A stretch of 54,666 nucleotides of DNA from contig DBYC01000051.1 in NCBI GenBank assembly GCA_002310035.1, forward strand, positions 1-54,666, read 5' to 3'. The notes below the pieces were generated by a model. That model saw only the letters and a list, made by a program, of their open reading frames with translations, had not been told where the DNA came from and ran no database searches. The position numbers were made by a program, and so were the translations under genes. Within the stretch, counting starts at the first letter, position 1. Each line of letters begins with the position of its first letter. This document shows positions 8,607 through 16,529 of the stretch, one piece after another. The DNA is from a bacterium UBP6_UBA1196 (GTDB taxonomy: Bacteria > UBP6 > UBA1177).

Positions 8607-9053
8607 ATGCAATTACACGAACTTAAAAAGCCTGAAGGTCTTAAAGCAAGAAAGAGACTTGGCCGCGGTAATGCAAGCGGTACCGGAAGTACTTCGGGTA
8701 AAGGTCACAAGGGTCAGAAGGCTCGCTCCGGCGGCGGCGTAAGAAGAGGCTTTGAGGGCGGTACGATGCCTTACAACAGACGTGTCCCGAAAAGAGGATT
8801 TTACAACAAATGGGCAAAGGATACCTGCGAAATCAATGTCAGATATCTTGAGCAGTTTGATGCCGACAAAGTTGTAGATCTTGATGTTCTTGCAGGTTGC
8901 GGTCTCTGCTCGAAGGGCGAGACTGTAAGAATTATCGGCAAGTTCGATCTTACAAAAGCACTTACTGTTAAGGCTCACAAATTTACAGCCGGAGCAAAGG
9001 AATCCATCGAAAAATGCGGCGGCAAAATAGAGGAGATAGGATTTGATAAGTAA
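8607..9053 (+). CDS. rplO: Large ribosomal subunit protein L15
   Basis: A 148-residue protein with the Gly-rich RNA-threading N-terminus (KRLGRGNASGTGSTSGKGHK) and FEGGTMPYNRRVPKRGF. Only five bases separate it from rpsE, so L30 is not encoded at its usual site. Its last codons overlap the start of secY. Confidence 0.96.
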   Translation: MQLHELKKPEGLKARKRLGRGNASGTGSTSGKGHKGQKARSGGGVRRGFEGGTMPYNRRVPKRGFYNKWAKDTCEINVRYLEQFDADKVVDLDVLAGCGLCSKGETVRIIGKFDLTKALTVKAHKFTAGAKESIEKCGGKIEEIGFDK

Positions 9054-10365
9054 GGTATTAAAAAATATTTTTAAGATTCCTGATTTAAGAGACAAGGTTA
9101 TCTTCACGCTTTTGATGCTCGGTGTTTACCGTCTCGGCATATTTGTTACGACTCCCGGTGTCAACCGTTCAGTTATGGAACAGATCATGTCGACGAAGTT
9201 TGACGGAACCCTGCTCGGACTTTTCAATATGTTCGGCGGCGGTGCGCTTGAAAACCTTTCGATTTTTGCACTCGGAATCATGCCTTACATCAGCTCGTCG
9301 ATTGTCATTTCGCTTCTTGCGGTCATTGTCCCGCAGATCGGCGAATGGCAGAAAGAGGGCGAACAGGGCTACAAAAAGATTACGCAGTGGACAAGATACG
9401 GAACGGTCATCCTCTGCATTGTGCAGGGATTTATGATGGCAAGATTCCTCGAGAGTCTTACCGGAAACGGCGGTGAAGTTGTCGTCAACAATCCTGGCTG
9501 GTTTTTCCGTGTCCTTACCGTTATCTGCCTGACTGCCGGCACACTCTTCCTGATGTGGCTCGGCGAACAAATCACCGACAGAGGTATCGGAAACGGCGTG
9601 TCGCTTATCATCTTTGCTTCGATCGTTGCACGTTTCCCGAGAATGTTCTTCGACATGGGCAAATACCTTAAAGAGGGTATGATGCAGCCGCATGATCTTG
9701 TTGTTTTTATCATCATCATGGTCGTGACGTTTGCTGCAATTGTCTATGTTGAAAGTTCGCAAAGACGTATCCCGATCCAGTATGCGCGCAGATCCGTCAA
9801 CGGAGGCGCGAAGCAGATTCAGAATTCGCACCTTCCTTTGAAAATCAACACATCGGGAGTTATTCCGCCGATTTTTGCAAGTGCATTGATCGTTTTCCCG
9901 GCAACGATTTCCAATTTCTTCGGAGTCGGAATGGGTTCGCTTCAGGCACTTCTGGCTCCCGGCGGATGGCTTTATAACCTCCTCTATTTGGCGCTTATTA
10001 TATTCTTCGCATTCTTCTACACATTCATTCAGTTCAAGACTGAAGATGTTGCGGACAATATCAACAAGCAAGGCGGTTATATCCCTGGAATCAGACCCGG
10101 AAAAGAGACTGTTGACTACATCAATCTCGTGCTTTCGAGAATTACTTTCGGTGGCGCGCTTTATCTGTCGGCAGTATGTATGCTTCCGGATCTCTTCAGA
10201 CACAGAATGAGCCTTCCGTTCTATATGGGCGGAACCTCCATTCTCATTGTGGTCGGCGTTGCAATGGATATGGCATCGCAGATCGAGAGCTACCTCATCA
10301 ACAACAACTATGAAGGCTTCTCTATCGGCAGCAAAGGCTCTCTCGTAAAGAGCAGAAGAGTCTGA
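9043..10365 (+). CDS. secY: Protein translocase subunit SecY
   Basis: A 440-residue integral membrane protein with about ten hydrophobic helices, the SecY channel that exports unfolded proteins with SecA, SecE and SecG. Recognisable segments are FNMFGGGALENLSIFALGIMPYIS (in part), GEQITDRGIGNGVSLIIF, and the C-terminal cytosolic loop KQGGYIPGIRPGKET. It starts with TTG at 9043, inside the end of rplO, with AGGAG at 9031-9035. adk and map, which often follow secY, are not here. Confidence 0.96.
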   Translation: MISKVLKNIFKIPDLRDKVIFTLLMLGVYRLGIFVTTPGVNRSVMEQIMSTKFDGTLLGLFNMFGGGALENLSIFALGIMPYISSSIVISLLAVIVPQIGEWQKEGEQGYKKITQWTRYGTVILCIVQGFMMARFLESLTGNGGEVVVNNPGWFFRVLTVICLTAGTLFLMWLGEQITDRGIGNGVSLIIFASIVARFPRMFFDMGKYLKEGMMQPHDLVVFIIIMVVTFAAIVYVESSQRRIPIQYARRSVNGGAKQIQNSHLPLKINTSGVIPPIFASALIVFPATISNFFGVGMGSLQALLAPGGWLYNLLYLALIIFFAFFYTFIQFKTEDVADNINKQGGYIPGIRPGKETVDYINLVLSRITFGGALYLSAVCMLPDLFRHRMSLPFYMGGTSILIVVGVAMDMASQIESYLINNNYEGFSIGSKGSLVKSRRV

Positions 10366-10386
10366 ACGGTAAACTCAGGTGGATGA

Positions 10387-10620
10387 ATGAGCAAGGAAGA
10401 CGGAATAGTAGTTGAGGGAGTTATCGTCGATACGCTTCCGAACGCAATGTTCAGGGTTGAACTTGAAAACGGTCACAACGTATTGGCGCATATCTCCGGT
10501 AAGATGAGAAAGTGTTTTATAAGAATATTGCCGGGCGACAAGGTCCAGATCGAGCTTTCGCCTTATGATCTTTCGCGCGGCAGAATCATTCATAGAATGA
10601 AAAGTAACGCAGGCAATTAA
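10387..10620 (+). CDS. infA: Translation initiation factor IF-1
   Basis: A 77-residue OB-fold protein with VEGVIVDTLPNAMFRVEL, HNVLAHISGKMRK and PGDKVQIELSPYDLSRGRI, all standard IF-1 blocks. IF-1 occupies the A site during initiation. It lies between secY and rpmJ, a common place for infA. GGTGG lies shortly upstream of the ATG. Confidence 0.95.
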   Translation: MSKEDGIVVEGVIVDTLPNAMFRVELENGHNVLAHISGKMRKCFIRILPGDKVQIELSPYDLSRGRIIHRMKSNAGN

Positions 10621-10633
10621 AAAGGAGTGAACA

Positions 10634-10747
10634 ATGAAAGTAAGAGCATCTGTAAAAAAGATATGTTCTAAGTGCAAGATCGTAAAGAGAAAAGGGATTC
10701 TCAGAGTTATCTGCGAAAATCCGAAGCATAAACAGAAACAGGGCTAG
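10634..10747 (+). CDS. rpmJ: Large ribosomal subunit protein L36, zinc form
   Basis: A 37-residue reading frame found by eye. It runs MKVRASVKKICSKCKIV, then KRKGILRVICENPKHKQKQG. The zinc ligands C11, C14, C27 and H32 are all present, so this is the C+ form of L36. AAAGGAG lies five bases before the ATG. Its place between infA and rpsM is the classical one. Confidence 0.95.
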   Translation: MKVRASVKKICSKCKIVKRKGILRVICENPKHKQKQG

Positions 10748-10770
10748 TTTTTATATTTAGGAGGTAAGAG

Positions 10771-11139
10771 TTGGTTCGTATTGCAGGAATTGATCTTCCA
10801 AGGAAGAAGAGAATGGAAATTGCCTTGACGTACGTTTACGGCATAGGCAGAACCAGTGCTCAGAAAATACTTGATGAAGCAGGAATTGACAGGAACATCA
10901 AAAGTGATGATGTTGACGATGCAATGGCTATCAAAATCAGAGCCATCATCGACCAGAAGTACAAAGTTGAGGGTGACCTTAGAAAGGAAACTATCATGAA
11001 CATCAAGAGATTGATGGATCTCGGAAGCTACAGAGGCCGCAGACACAGAAGAGGCTTGCCGTGCAGAGGTCAGCGTACACGCACGAACGCAAGAACCAGA
11101 AAGGGTCCGAGACGCAATCTTATGAAGAAGAAAAAATAG
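10771..11139 (+). CDS. rpsM: Small ribosomal subunit protein S13
   Basis: A 122-residue protein with RIAGIDLPRKKRMEIALTYV, the helix-hairpin-helix segment YGIGRTSAQKILDEAGI, and GLPCRGQRTRTNARTRKG at the C-terminus. S13 contacts S19 and the P-site tRNA. The start is TTG, behind AGGAGGT at 10759-10765. Confidence 0.96.
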   Translation: MVRIAGIDLPRKKRMEIALTYVYGIGRTSAQKILDEAGIDRNIKSDDVDDAMAIKIRAIIDQKYKVEGDLRKETIMNIKRLMDLGSYRGRRHRRGLPCRGQRTRTNARTRKGPRRNLMKKKK

Positions 11140-11153
11140 TGAGGAGATAGACA

Positions 11154-11534
11154 ATGGCACCTGAAAAGAAGAAAAGAGTTAAAAAGAGCATTCAGACCGG
11201 TCTCGCATATGTTCTTTGCAGCTTCAACAACACGATCGTAACGATCACAGATGTAAGCGGCAATGTTCTTTCATGGTCGAGCGCTGGTTTGAAGGGATTC
11301 CGCGGCAGCAAAAAGAGCACTCCGTATGCAGCTCAGATGGCAGCCGAGGATGCAGGTAAAAAGGCTCAGGAATACGGTCTGAAGACTCTCAGCGTATTCG
11401 TAAAGGGTCCGGGCAACGGCAGAGAGGCAGCGATCAGAGGATTCGCGAGCGTAGGTTACAATGTAACGCTCCTCAGAGACATCACTCCGATACCTCACAA
11501 CGGATGTCGCCCGAAAAAGAAAAGAAGAGTCTAG
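11154..11534 (+). CDS. rpsK: Small ribosomal subunit protein S11
   Basis: A 126-residue protein with FNNTIVTITDVSGNVLSWSS, KGPGNGREAAIRG and the ending TPIPHNGCRPKKKRRV. S11 sits on the 30S platform beside the E-site codon. It lies in the alpha-operon order rpsM-rpsK-rpsD-rpoA-rplQ. Confidence 0.97.
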   Translation: MAPEKKKRVKKSIQTGLAYVLCSFNNTIVTITDVSGNVLSWSSAGLKGFRGSKKSTPYAAQMAAEDAGKKAQEYGLKTLSVFVKGPGNGREAAIRGFASVGYNVTLLRDITPIPHNGCRPKKKRRV

Positions 11535-11576
11535 TTTCAGTATTGGTGTAAACTTTTAATCCAAAAGGAGGAAGCT

Positions 11577-12206
11577 TTGGCTAAGTACAAAGAGGCAAAA
11601 TGCAAAATTTGCAGAAGAGAAGGAGTTAAACTTTTTCTCAAAGGCGAGCGTTGTCACACAGATAAATGCTCATTCGACAGAAAACCCTACGGTCCGGGAC
11701 TTCACGGCCGCGACAAGAAAAGAGTAACTGAGTACAAAATTCAGCTTCGTGAAAAACAGAAAACGAGAGCTATGTACGGTATGCTCGAAAAACAGTTCAG
11801 TATTTTCTACAAAAGATCTGACCTTCAGAAAGGCGCAACAGGCGAAAACCTTCTCAGAATGCTTGAATGCAGACTTGACAGCGTTGTTTGTCACCTCGGC
11901 TTCGCAACGAGCAAGGCTCAGGCCAGACAGCTGATCAACCACAAACACTTCTCTGTCAACGGGATCGCTACGGATATTCCTTCTTTCGTTGTCAAACAGG
12001 GAGATGTCATTGCGGTTAGAGAAAACAGCAAGTCGTTAAAGTTCTTCAGAGATATTATAGAAGATGCTGGTTCCAGAGTCGGCGTTCCGACCTGGTTGGA
12101 ATTGAACAAAGAGGCAATGAAGGGAACAGTTACTCGTCTTCCCGAAAGAGAAGACTTGCCGGCAGATGTCAAGGAGAATCTCATAGTTGAGCTTTACTCT
12201 AAGTAA
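11577..12206 (+). CDS. rpsD: Small ribosomal subunit protein S4, zinc form
   Basis: A 209-residue protein with an N-terminal four-cysteine zinc site (CKIC near residue 9 and CHTDKC near residue 26), so it is the C+ form. The S4 RNA-binding domain is seen in LECRLDSVVCHLGFATSKAQ and ARQLINHKHFSVNG. S4 nucleates 30S assembly and can repress the alpha operon. The start is TTG with AAAGGAGG upstream. Confidence 0.96.
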   Translation: MAKYKEAKCKICRREGVKLFLKGERCHTDKCSFDRKPYGPGLHGRDKKRVTEYKIQLREKQKTRAMYGMLEKQFSIFYKRSDLQKGATGENLLRMLECRLDSVVCHLGFATSKAQARQLINHKHFSVNGIATDIPSFVVKQGDVIAVRENSKSLKFFRDIIEDAGSRVGVPTWLELNKEAMKGTVTRLPEREDLPADVKENLIVELYSK

Positions 12207-12219
12207 CGGAGGGATTTTT

Positions 12220-13245
12220 ATGGATCAAGCCAATTGGAAAACATTGATCATGCCCAAAGAGGTAAGAATCGGCGAGCAGGATAAAAACTACACTCGTTTT
12301 ATTTGCGAGCCGCTTATGAAGGGGTATGGGACAACGTTGGGTAACGCACTTCGCAGAATTCTTATTTCGAGTCTGCGCGGAGCGGCGGTAGTCGGCGTAA
12401 AAATCAAGGGCGTTGAGCACGAGTTTGCGACGATCCCGGGCATTAAAGAGGATGTCGTCGATATTATTTTGAACATCAAGCAGATCCGTTTCATTGCACA
12501 CGAAGATGCCAACCAGACCCTTTTCCTCAAGAGAAACACAAAGGGACAGGTTTTTGCAGGCGATATCGAGGAAAATTCTGGAATTTCCATTCTCAACAAG
12601 GATCTTTACCTCTTCACAATGGATGATGGCGTAGATTTTGAGATGGAGCTTCTTGTCACGATCGGCAGAGGCTATGTTCCGTCAGAGTCGCATGATCCCG
12701 ATTTGTTCGGTGAGGGCTTTATTCCCGTTGATTCGTTCTTCTCTCCGGTCGTAAGGGCAAACTATCAGATCTCCAACGCAAGAGTTAAGAACAGCTTTGA
12801 CTACGATAAACTTACATTTGATCTGGAAACGGACGGCTCTTTGTCTCCGCGTGAGGCTCTTGCCTATGCAGCTATGATTCTCAGAGAGCATACAAAATTC
12901 CTCATCAACTTTACCGGTTGCGAAGATGAACTTGAAGATATCCATCAGGAGGAGCCGGAGGTTATCAGCGACGTTGATATGAATCTCTACCGTCCGATCA
13001 GCGAGTTTGTCAATCTCAGTATCAGATCCAAAAACTGCCTGAGAGAGGCGAATATCGTCTATATCGGCGAATTGGCATCCAGGACAGAGGCAGAGATGCT
13101 CAAAACAAAGAATTTCGGCAGAACGTCTCTCAAGGAACTGAAGACGTTGTTGAACAGTCTGGGTCTCGATTTCGGCATGGAAATCCCGGGGTTCCCGGAC
13201 AGCAGAATAATTGAACAGATTGAAAAAGGTACAGGGAGCAAGTAA
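12220..13245 (+). CDS. rpoA: RNA polymerase alpha subunit
   Basis: 341 residues from the ATG at 12220, which has GGAGGG upstream. The N-terminal dimerisation and assembly domain shows GYGTTLGNALRRILISSLRG and GIKEDVVDIILNIK. The C-terminal DNA-binding domain shows LSIRSKNCLREANI and LKTKNFGRTSLKELK, the residues that contact UP elements and activators. It is followed by rplQ with a one-base overlap (TAATG). Confidence 0.96.
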   Translation: MDQANWKTLIMPKEVRIGEQDKNYTRFICEPLMKGYGTTLGNALRRILISSLRGAAVVGVKIKGVEHEFATIPGIKEDVVDIILNIKQIRFIAHEDANQTLFLKRNTKGQVFAGDIEENSGISILNKDLYLFTMDDGVDFEMELLVTIGRGYVPSESHDPDLFGEGFIPVDSFFSPVVRANYQISNARVKNSFDYDKLTFDLETDGSLSPREALAYAAMILREHTKFLINFTGCEDELEDIHQEEPEVISDVDMNLYRPISEFVNLSIRSKNCLREANIVYIGELASRTEAEMLKTKNFGRTSLKELKTLLNSLGLDFGMEIPGFPDSRIIEQIEKGTGSK

Positions 13246-13670
13246 TGAGACATAGAAAAGCTGGAAGAAAATTAGGCAGAAAAAGTTCGCATCGCGAGGC
13301 GTTGCTTTGCAACCTGCTTAATGCACTTGTAAAGAACGAGCGTATCGAGACCACACTCGGGCGTGCGAAAGAGCTTAAGAGAGTTGCTGACAAGGCTATC
13401 ACTCTTGCAAAGAAGAACACTCAGGCTTCGATCACACAGCTTTCAAGGGTTGTAAAATCCGAAAGAGAGATCGTTATCGCGAAGCTGCTCAGTGATCTCG
13501 CACCGAGATATGCTCAGAGAGAGGGCGGATATACAAGAATAATCAAACTCGGATTCCGCAGAGGTGACGCGGCACCTACAGCTGTTGTTGAATACCTTAA
13601 GGCAGATGAACAGCCGAAGGCAAAAGCAAAGAAGAAAGCAGAGACCGCTCCTGCAGAAAAAGCCGAGTAA
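13245..13670 (+). CDS. rplQ: Large ribosomal subunit protein L17
   Basis: A 141-residue protein beginning MRHRKAGRKLGRKSSHREAL, with ALVKNERIETTLGRAKELKR. The family core ends near residue 122; the rest is a Lys/Ala/Glu-rich tail (KAKAKKKAETAPAEKAE), a common lineage-specific extension. It is the last gene of the ribosomal run and is followed by an intrinsic terminator. Confidence 0.96.
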   Translation: MRHRKAGRKLGRKSSHREALLCNLLNALVKNERIETTLGRAKELKRVADKAITLAKKNTQASITQLSRVVKSEREIVIAKLLSDLAPRYAQREGGYTRIIKLGFRRGDAAPTAVVEYLKADEQPKAKAKKKAETAPAEKAE

Positions 13671-13700
13671 TATTCGGAAATCAAAAGAGTTCTCCATCAA

Positions 13701-13725
13701 AAACCGCCTTCGGGCGGTTTTTTTT
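13701..13725 (+). terminator. Intrinsic terminator after rplQ
   Basis: A perfect inverted repeat AAACCGCC-TTCG-GGCGGTTT with a stable TTCG tetraloop is followed at once by a run of T. It lies 30 bases after the rplQ stop and closes the plus-strand ribosomal run. Confidence 0.95.
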
Positions 13726-13829
13726 AAAGTGAGTGCATATTTATTGTTTCTTTACATTGCAAAGTGTTGAATTTTCTACTAAACGAGGAAACGTGTTTTA
13801 ATAACAAGAAACTTTTTAGGAGCATTAGG

Positions 13830-14336
13830 ATGAACAATTTATTGAAAAAAGTCCTCTTTTTATCGATATTCTTTTTTGTTTCGTCATGTTTGATGGCAGA
13901 AGATTATCATTTCGAGCTCTATTCAATGAGCGGAAAGCTGCTTTCTACCAGGGAAATAATGAAGAGTTCAAATGCAAAATATCTTATAGTTGATTTCTTC
14001 TCGCTTATCTGTGAGCCGTGTAAGAAATCGTTGCCCAAATGGGATAAATTTTACGCGGAGAATAAGGGTAAGGGGTTTGAATTTCTTCTTGTTTCGTTAC
14101 CGGCACAAGGAGACAGAAGGAAAGTGGAAAAAGATTTAAAAAAGTATTTCAGAAATCAACAGTTCGGTTTTTATAATGCATTTGATAAGTATTCTGTTGT
14201 AGGGAAAAATTTTGGAGCTGTCGAGAAATCGGGTGAAGTTAAACTTCCTATGATATTCGTTTTAAATAAATCTGGAGAGATTCTTTTTAGAGCCGAATCC
14301 TACGATGAGGCAATGTCTCAAATTAAGAACTTATAA
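13830..14336 (+). CDS. Secreted thioredoxin-like (TlpA/redoxin type) protein
   Basis: A 168-residue protein. I chose the ATG at 13830 because AGGAG lies at 13818-13822; a longer frame opens at 13764 without such a site. Residues 1-24 are a signal sequence, with a possible lipobox VSSC at residue 20 or signal peptidase cleavage after LMA. The thioredoxin active site is CEPC at residues 61-64 in LICEPCKKSLPKW, and the cis-Pro loop is probably KLPMIFVLN. It probably handles disulfides or thiols outside the cytoplasm. It is related in its active-site region to the larger proteins at 22424 and 25261. It converges with the next gene, one base apart. Confidence 0.8.
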   Translation: MNNLLKKVLFLSIFFFVSSCLMAEDYHFELYSMSGKLLSTREIMKSSNAKYLIVDFFSLICEPCKKSLPKWDKFYAENKGKGFEFLLVSLPAQGDRRKVEKDLKKYFRNQQFGFYNAFDKYSVVGKNFGAVEKSGEVKLPMIFVLNKSGEILFRAESYDEAMSQIKNL

Positions 14337-14337
14337 G

Positions 14338-15189
14338 TTACTCGACTTGTTCAATAATTTCCTGAACCGCTTTTGATATTGCTATTCCTCGGGCATCTTT
14401 TGCGCTATATGCTGCACCCTTGCTTTCAATGTTCCAACGTTCTATTGTTTCTTTAGTTAGAAGGTTGAAAAGCTCTGCCTTGAGCTGGACAACAGAATAG
14501 AATTCACCGTTGTATTCCTCAGCTTTTGTCTCTGTTATTTCTATTGACAGAAAAAAAGCTTTGTGAGACTCCATTGCAACTCTGGCAATATCCTGAGTGT
14601 CTTCGAAATCTATTTTTTCGTTAAGCTTGATCCCCTTTTTGTTAAAAACAGGGAAGAGAGCTCTGATTTTGTCGGCACTTTCCGGAAGTTCAGAATTTAA
14701 AGCCCATAGACCAAAACCGTCAACTTCGATTTGAATTCTTGCAAGTTCTGTCTTTGGAATCGAAACAAGAACAAAGCCGTTGTATCCCCTGCCGTGTCTT
14801 TCGATATATTTGTCCTTAATGTGGTAGTTTTTTACCTCAATCTGTTTGCCTGTTACAGAGCTTTTTACACCGATTGCGTATGAATATTCGCCGTTATTCT
14901 CGACTTGATGTGAATCGAATTCGCTTTTTACTGCGACACCGAAGGAGTTGCTGACCTTTGAAAAAGCGTTCTGCAAAGCAAGTGTAGCAGCGTCTTCTTC
15001 GGAACTTGAATCGCTTGAGTCGCCTACAAACAGGACAACATCGGATTTCTCTATTTTTTCCGCGACATTTGTCCAGGCAGGACGGTCGGCGGATGTTGCA
15101 GGAGTGCTGTTGTGCTGCGGAGTATCTGCGGTTCCGCATGCTACAAAGCAAAGTGCCGATAACAAAACAACAATTAATCTGATTTTCAT
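14338..15189 (-). CDS. LPP20-like lipoprotein
   Basis: A 283-residue predicted outer-membrane lipoprotein with lipobox FVACG at residue 18. After a short Ser/Thr/Pro linker, the segment RPAWTNVAEKIEKSDVVLFV followed by an Ala-rich helix (EEDAATLALQNAFSKVS) follows the LPP20/FlgT-like pattern of Pro-Trp start, strand and helix. The rest has alternating strands, including a second repeat-like helix near the end (AISKAVQEIIEQ). No enzyme motif is visible. AGGAG precedes the start. It lies downstream of another LPP20-like gene and shares direction with the envelope genes to 23821. Confidence 0.65.
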   Translation of the reverse strand: MKIRLIVVLLSALCFVACGTADTPQHNSTPATSADRPAWTNVAEKIEKSDVVLFVGDSSDSSSEEDAATLALQNAFSKVSNSFGVAVKSEFDSHQVENNGEYSYAIGVKSSVTGKQIEVKNYHIKDKYIERHGRGYNGFVLVSIPKTELARIQIEVDGFGLWALNSELPESADKIRALFPVFNKKGIKLNEKIDFEDTQDIARVAMESHKAFFLSIEITETKAEEYNGEFYSVVQLKAELFNLLTKETIERWNIESKGAAYSAKDARGIAISKAVQEIIEQVE

Positions 15190-15211
15190 AAAAATCTCCT
15201 AAATAAATAGT

Positions 15212-15260
15212 ATCCCCGGAACATTTTGTTTAGCTGAAGCTGATGTTCTGGGGATTTTTT
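15212..15260. terminator. Long hairpin between two LPP20-like genes
   Basis: ATCCCCGGAACAT at 15212-15224 pairs with ATGTTCTGGGGAT at 15243-15255: 13 bp with a single mismatch or wobble and an 18-base loop. The T run follows on the plus strand, but the flanking genes are read on the minus strand, where only an AT-rich stretch follows. It may be a transcript-end stabiliser, an attenuator, or a terminator for transcription entering from the plus strand. Confidence 0.55.
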
Positions 15261-15285
15261 CATCTTATGGGAAGTAATGGTGAGA

Positions 15286-15876
15286 CTATTTTTTCTGAGC
15301 TTCAATTTCCTGAGCAAGCTCGTCGAAAGCCTTTTCAGCTCTTTCAACAACAGCTTTTCTGATACCTTCACTAAGCTGGCCCATGCTGTTGACTGCATTG
15401 GAGAATTTTTGTACATCCATGCAAACAAGAGCCCAGAACTGTCCGTTGTTTGAAATCCATGAATCTCTCTGTTCTGTGCCGGAAAGAGTTGTGTTTACAA
15501 TCTGTTTGGAAACGTTTTCAGCATGCTGCTCATCGTTTGCTGCTCTACCATACTCTTCTCCGCCTGTGGTGGTTGCTTCGTAAGTTTTAACCATGTTCAT
15601 TACTTTAACACCAAGCATCCTTGCAAGCTCATCTCTTGCACGGGAGACAGCTCCGGTCCTTGCCATTGAAGGATTTCTGGTTCCGCCTAAAGAACCGGCA
15701 CCGCAGATCTCCTGAGAATTTCCGCTACCGCCCATCATAACCCATTTCGGAGCGCCATCAAATTCGCTAGCCATAGCATTCTTCGGGGTGTTTTCTTTTT
15801 TGTCAGCGCTTCCGCATGCAGACATCATTAATGCAATAACGAAGACCAAAAGTACTGAAATAACTGATTTTTTCAT
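15286..15876 (-). CDS. LPP20 family lipoprotein
   Basis: 196 residues starting at the ATG complementary to 15874-15876, with GGAGG seven bases upstream; a longer open frame to 15924 lacks this. The signal ends in a lipobox (MMSACGS). The LPP20 signature is APKWVMMGG, then ICGAGSLGG and an Ala/Arg-rich helix (ARTGAVSRARDELARMLG). The pattern is that of envelope lipoproteins near flagellar or CsgG-like systems, but no flagellar genes are present. The C-terminus is a charged helix. The molecular function is unknown. Confidence 0.75.
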   Translation of the reverse strand: MKKSVISVLLVFVIALMMSACGSADKKENTPKNAMASEFDGAPKWVMMGGSGNSQEICGAGSLGGTRNPSMARTGAVSRARDELARMLGVKVMNMVKTYEATTTGGEEYGRAANDEQHAENVSKQIVNTTLSGTEQRDSWISNNGQFWALVCMDVQKFSNAVNSMGQLSEGIRKAVVERAEKAFDELAQEIEAQKK

Positions 15877-15888
15877 TTTGTTACCTCC

Positions 15889-15931
15889 ATAAAAAAATAA
15901 TAAACAGAAACATACTCCCTGCATGTTTCTG
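15889..15931 (-). terminator. Probable intrinsic terminator after the Lys/Glu-rich lipoprotein
   Basis: On the minus strand CAGAAACAT pairs with ATGTTTCTG (15905-15931, nine-base loop), followed by a T-rich stretch (TTTATTATTTTTTT). It lies 17 bases after the stop of the gene at 15948 and before the next ribosome binding site. Confidence 0.7.
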
Positions 15932-15947
15932 AAGCCAGTTCAAATAT

Positions 15948-16511
15948 TTACTCAAATTCCTTGTCCAACTCGTCAAAAGAGTCTTTTGCCTTCTTTTTGG
16001 ATTCCTGATACTCTTTCTTCTCTACTTCTTTCTTTTTGCTCTCAGCCTGAGTTTTAACTTTTGCCTCTTTTTCAACATCTTTTAAGGTTAAATCATCAGC
16101 CTTGTCAAGCTGTTCATCTGCTTTTTGGGCTTCTTCAGCTGCTTTTTTCTGTTCTTTTGATATCTTTTTCCCCTGGACAGCTTTCTGGTGGCTGCTATCT
16201 CCTACTTTTTTGAGCTTTTTTGCAATTTGTTCGGGTGTCTCCTCCGGTTCTTCATCAATTTCTTCCGGAGAGTTGTTTTCTTTTCTGGCTTCTATGTTTT
16301 CAGCAGTATTTTCTTTTGCCTGATTTGTCTCAATTTCTTTCAGAGCGGTCTGTTCCTTTTTTTCGATCATTTTTATAGATGCATCGATTTTTTGAGCCTC
16401 ACCCTGTTTGAGACTCTTTTGAGCATCAGGAGCAGGAGAATCATCTCCGCAAGCAGTAAAAAGCAAAGAAAGAACAAAAAACAGAATGGTTAAGGTATTA
16501 ATTTTATTCAT
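15948..16511 (-). CDS. Lys/Glu-rich coiled-coil lipoprotein
   Basis: A 187-residue predicted lipoprotein with lipobox LFTACGD near residue 20. The rest is almost wholly charged and helical (repeated KKAKK, AEEAQK, EKKE patterns), so it is likely a long coiled coil or extended rod in the periplasm. No recognised domain is visible. AGAGGG lies just before the ATG. It sits between a CsgG/LpoB-like gene and an LPP20 gene. A spacer role between outer membrane and cell wall is possible but is inference. Confidence 0.6.
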   Translation of the reverse strand: MNKINTLTILFFVLSLLFTACGDDSPAPDAQKSLKQGEAQKIDASIKMIEKKEQTALKEIETNQAKENTAENIEARKENNSPEEIDEEPEETPEQIAKKLKKVGDSSHQKAVQGKKISKEQKKAAEEAQKADEQLDKADDLTLKDVEKEAKVKTQAESKKKEVEKKEYQESKKKAKDSFDELDKEFE

Positions 16512-16529
16512 TAGTCCCTCTTTATAAAA

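Noticed and set aside
9169..10203. A 344-codon open frame on the minus strand opposite secY
   Set aside because: It lies wholly opposite a clearly conserved gene, is rich in charged low-complexity residues, and has no recognisable domain; it is a by-product of secY codon use.
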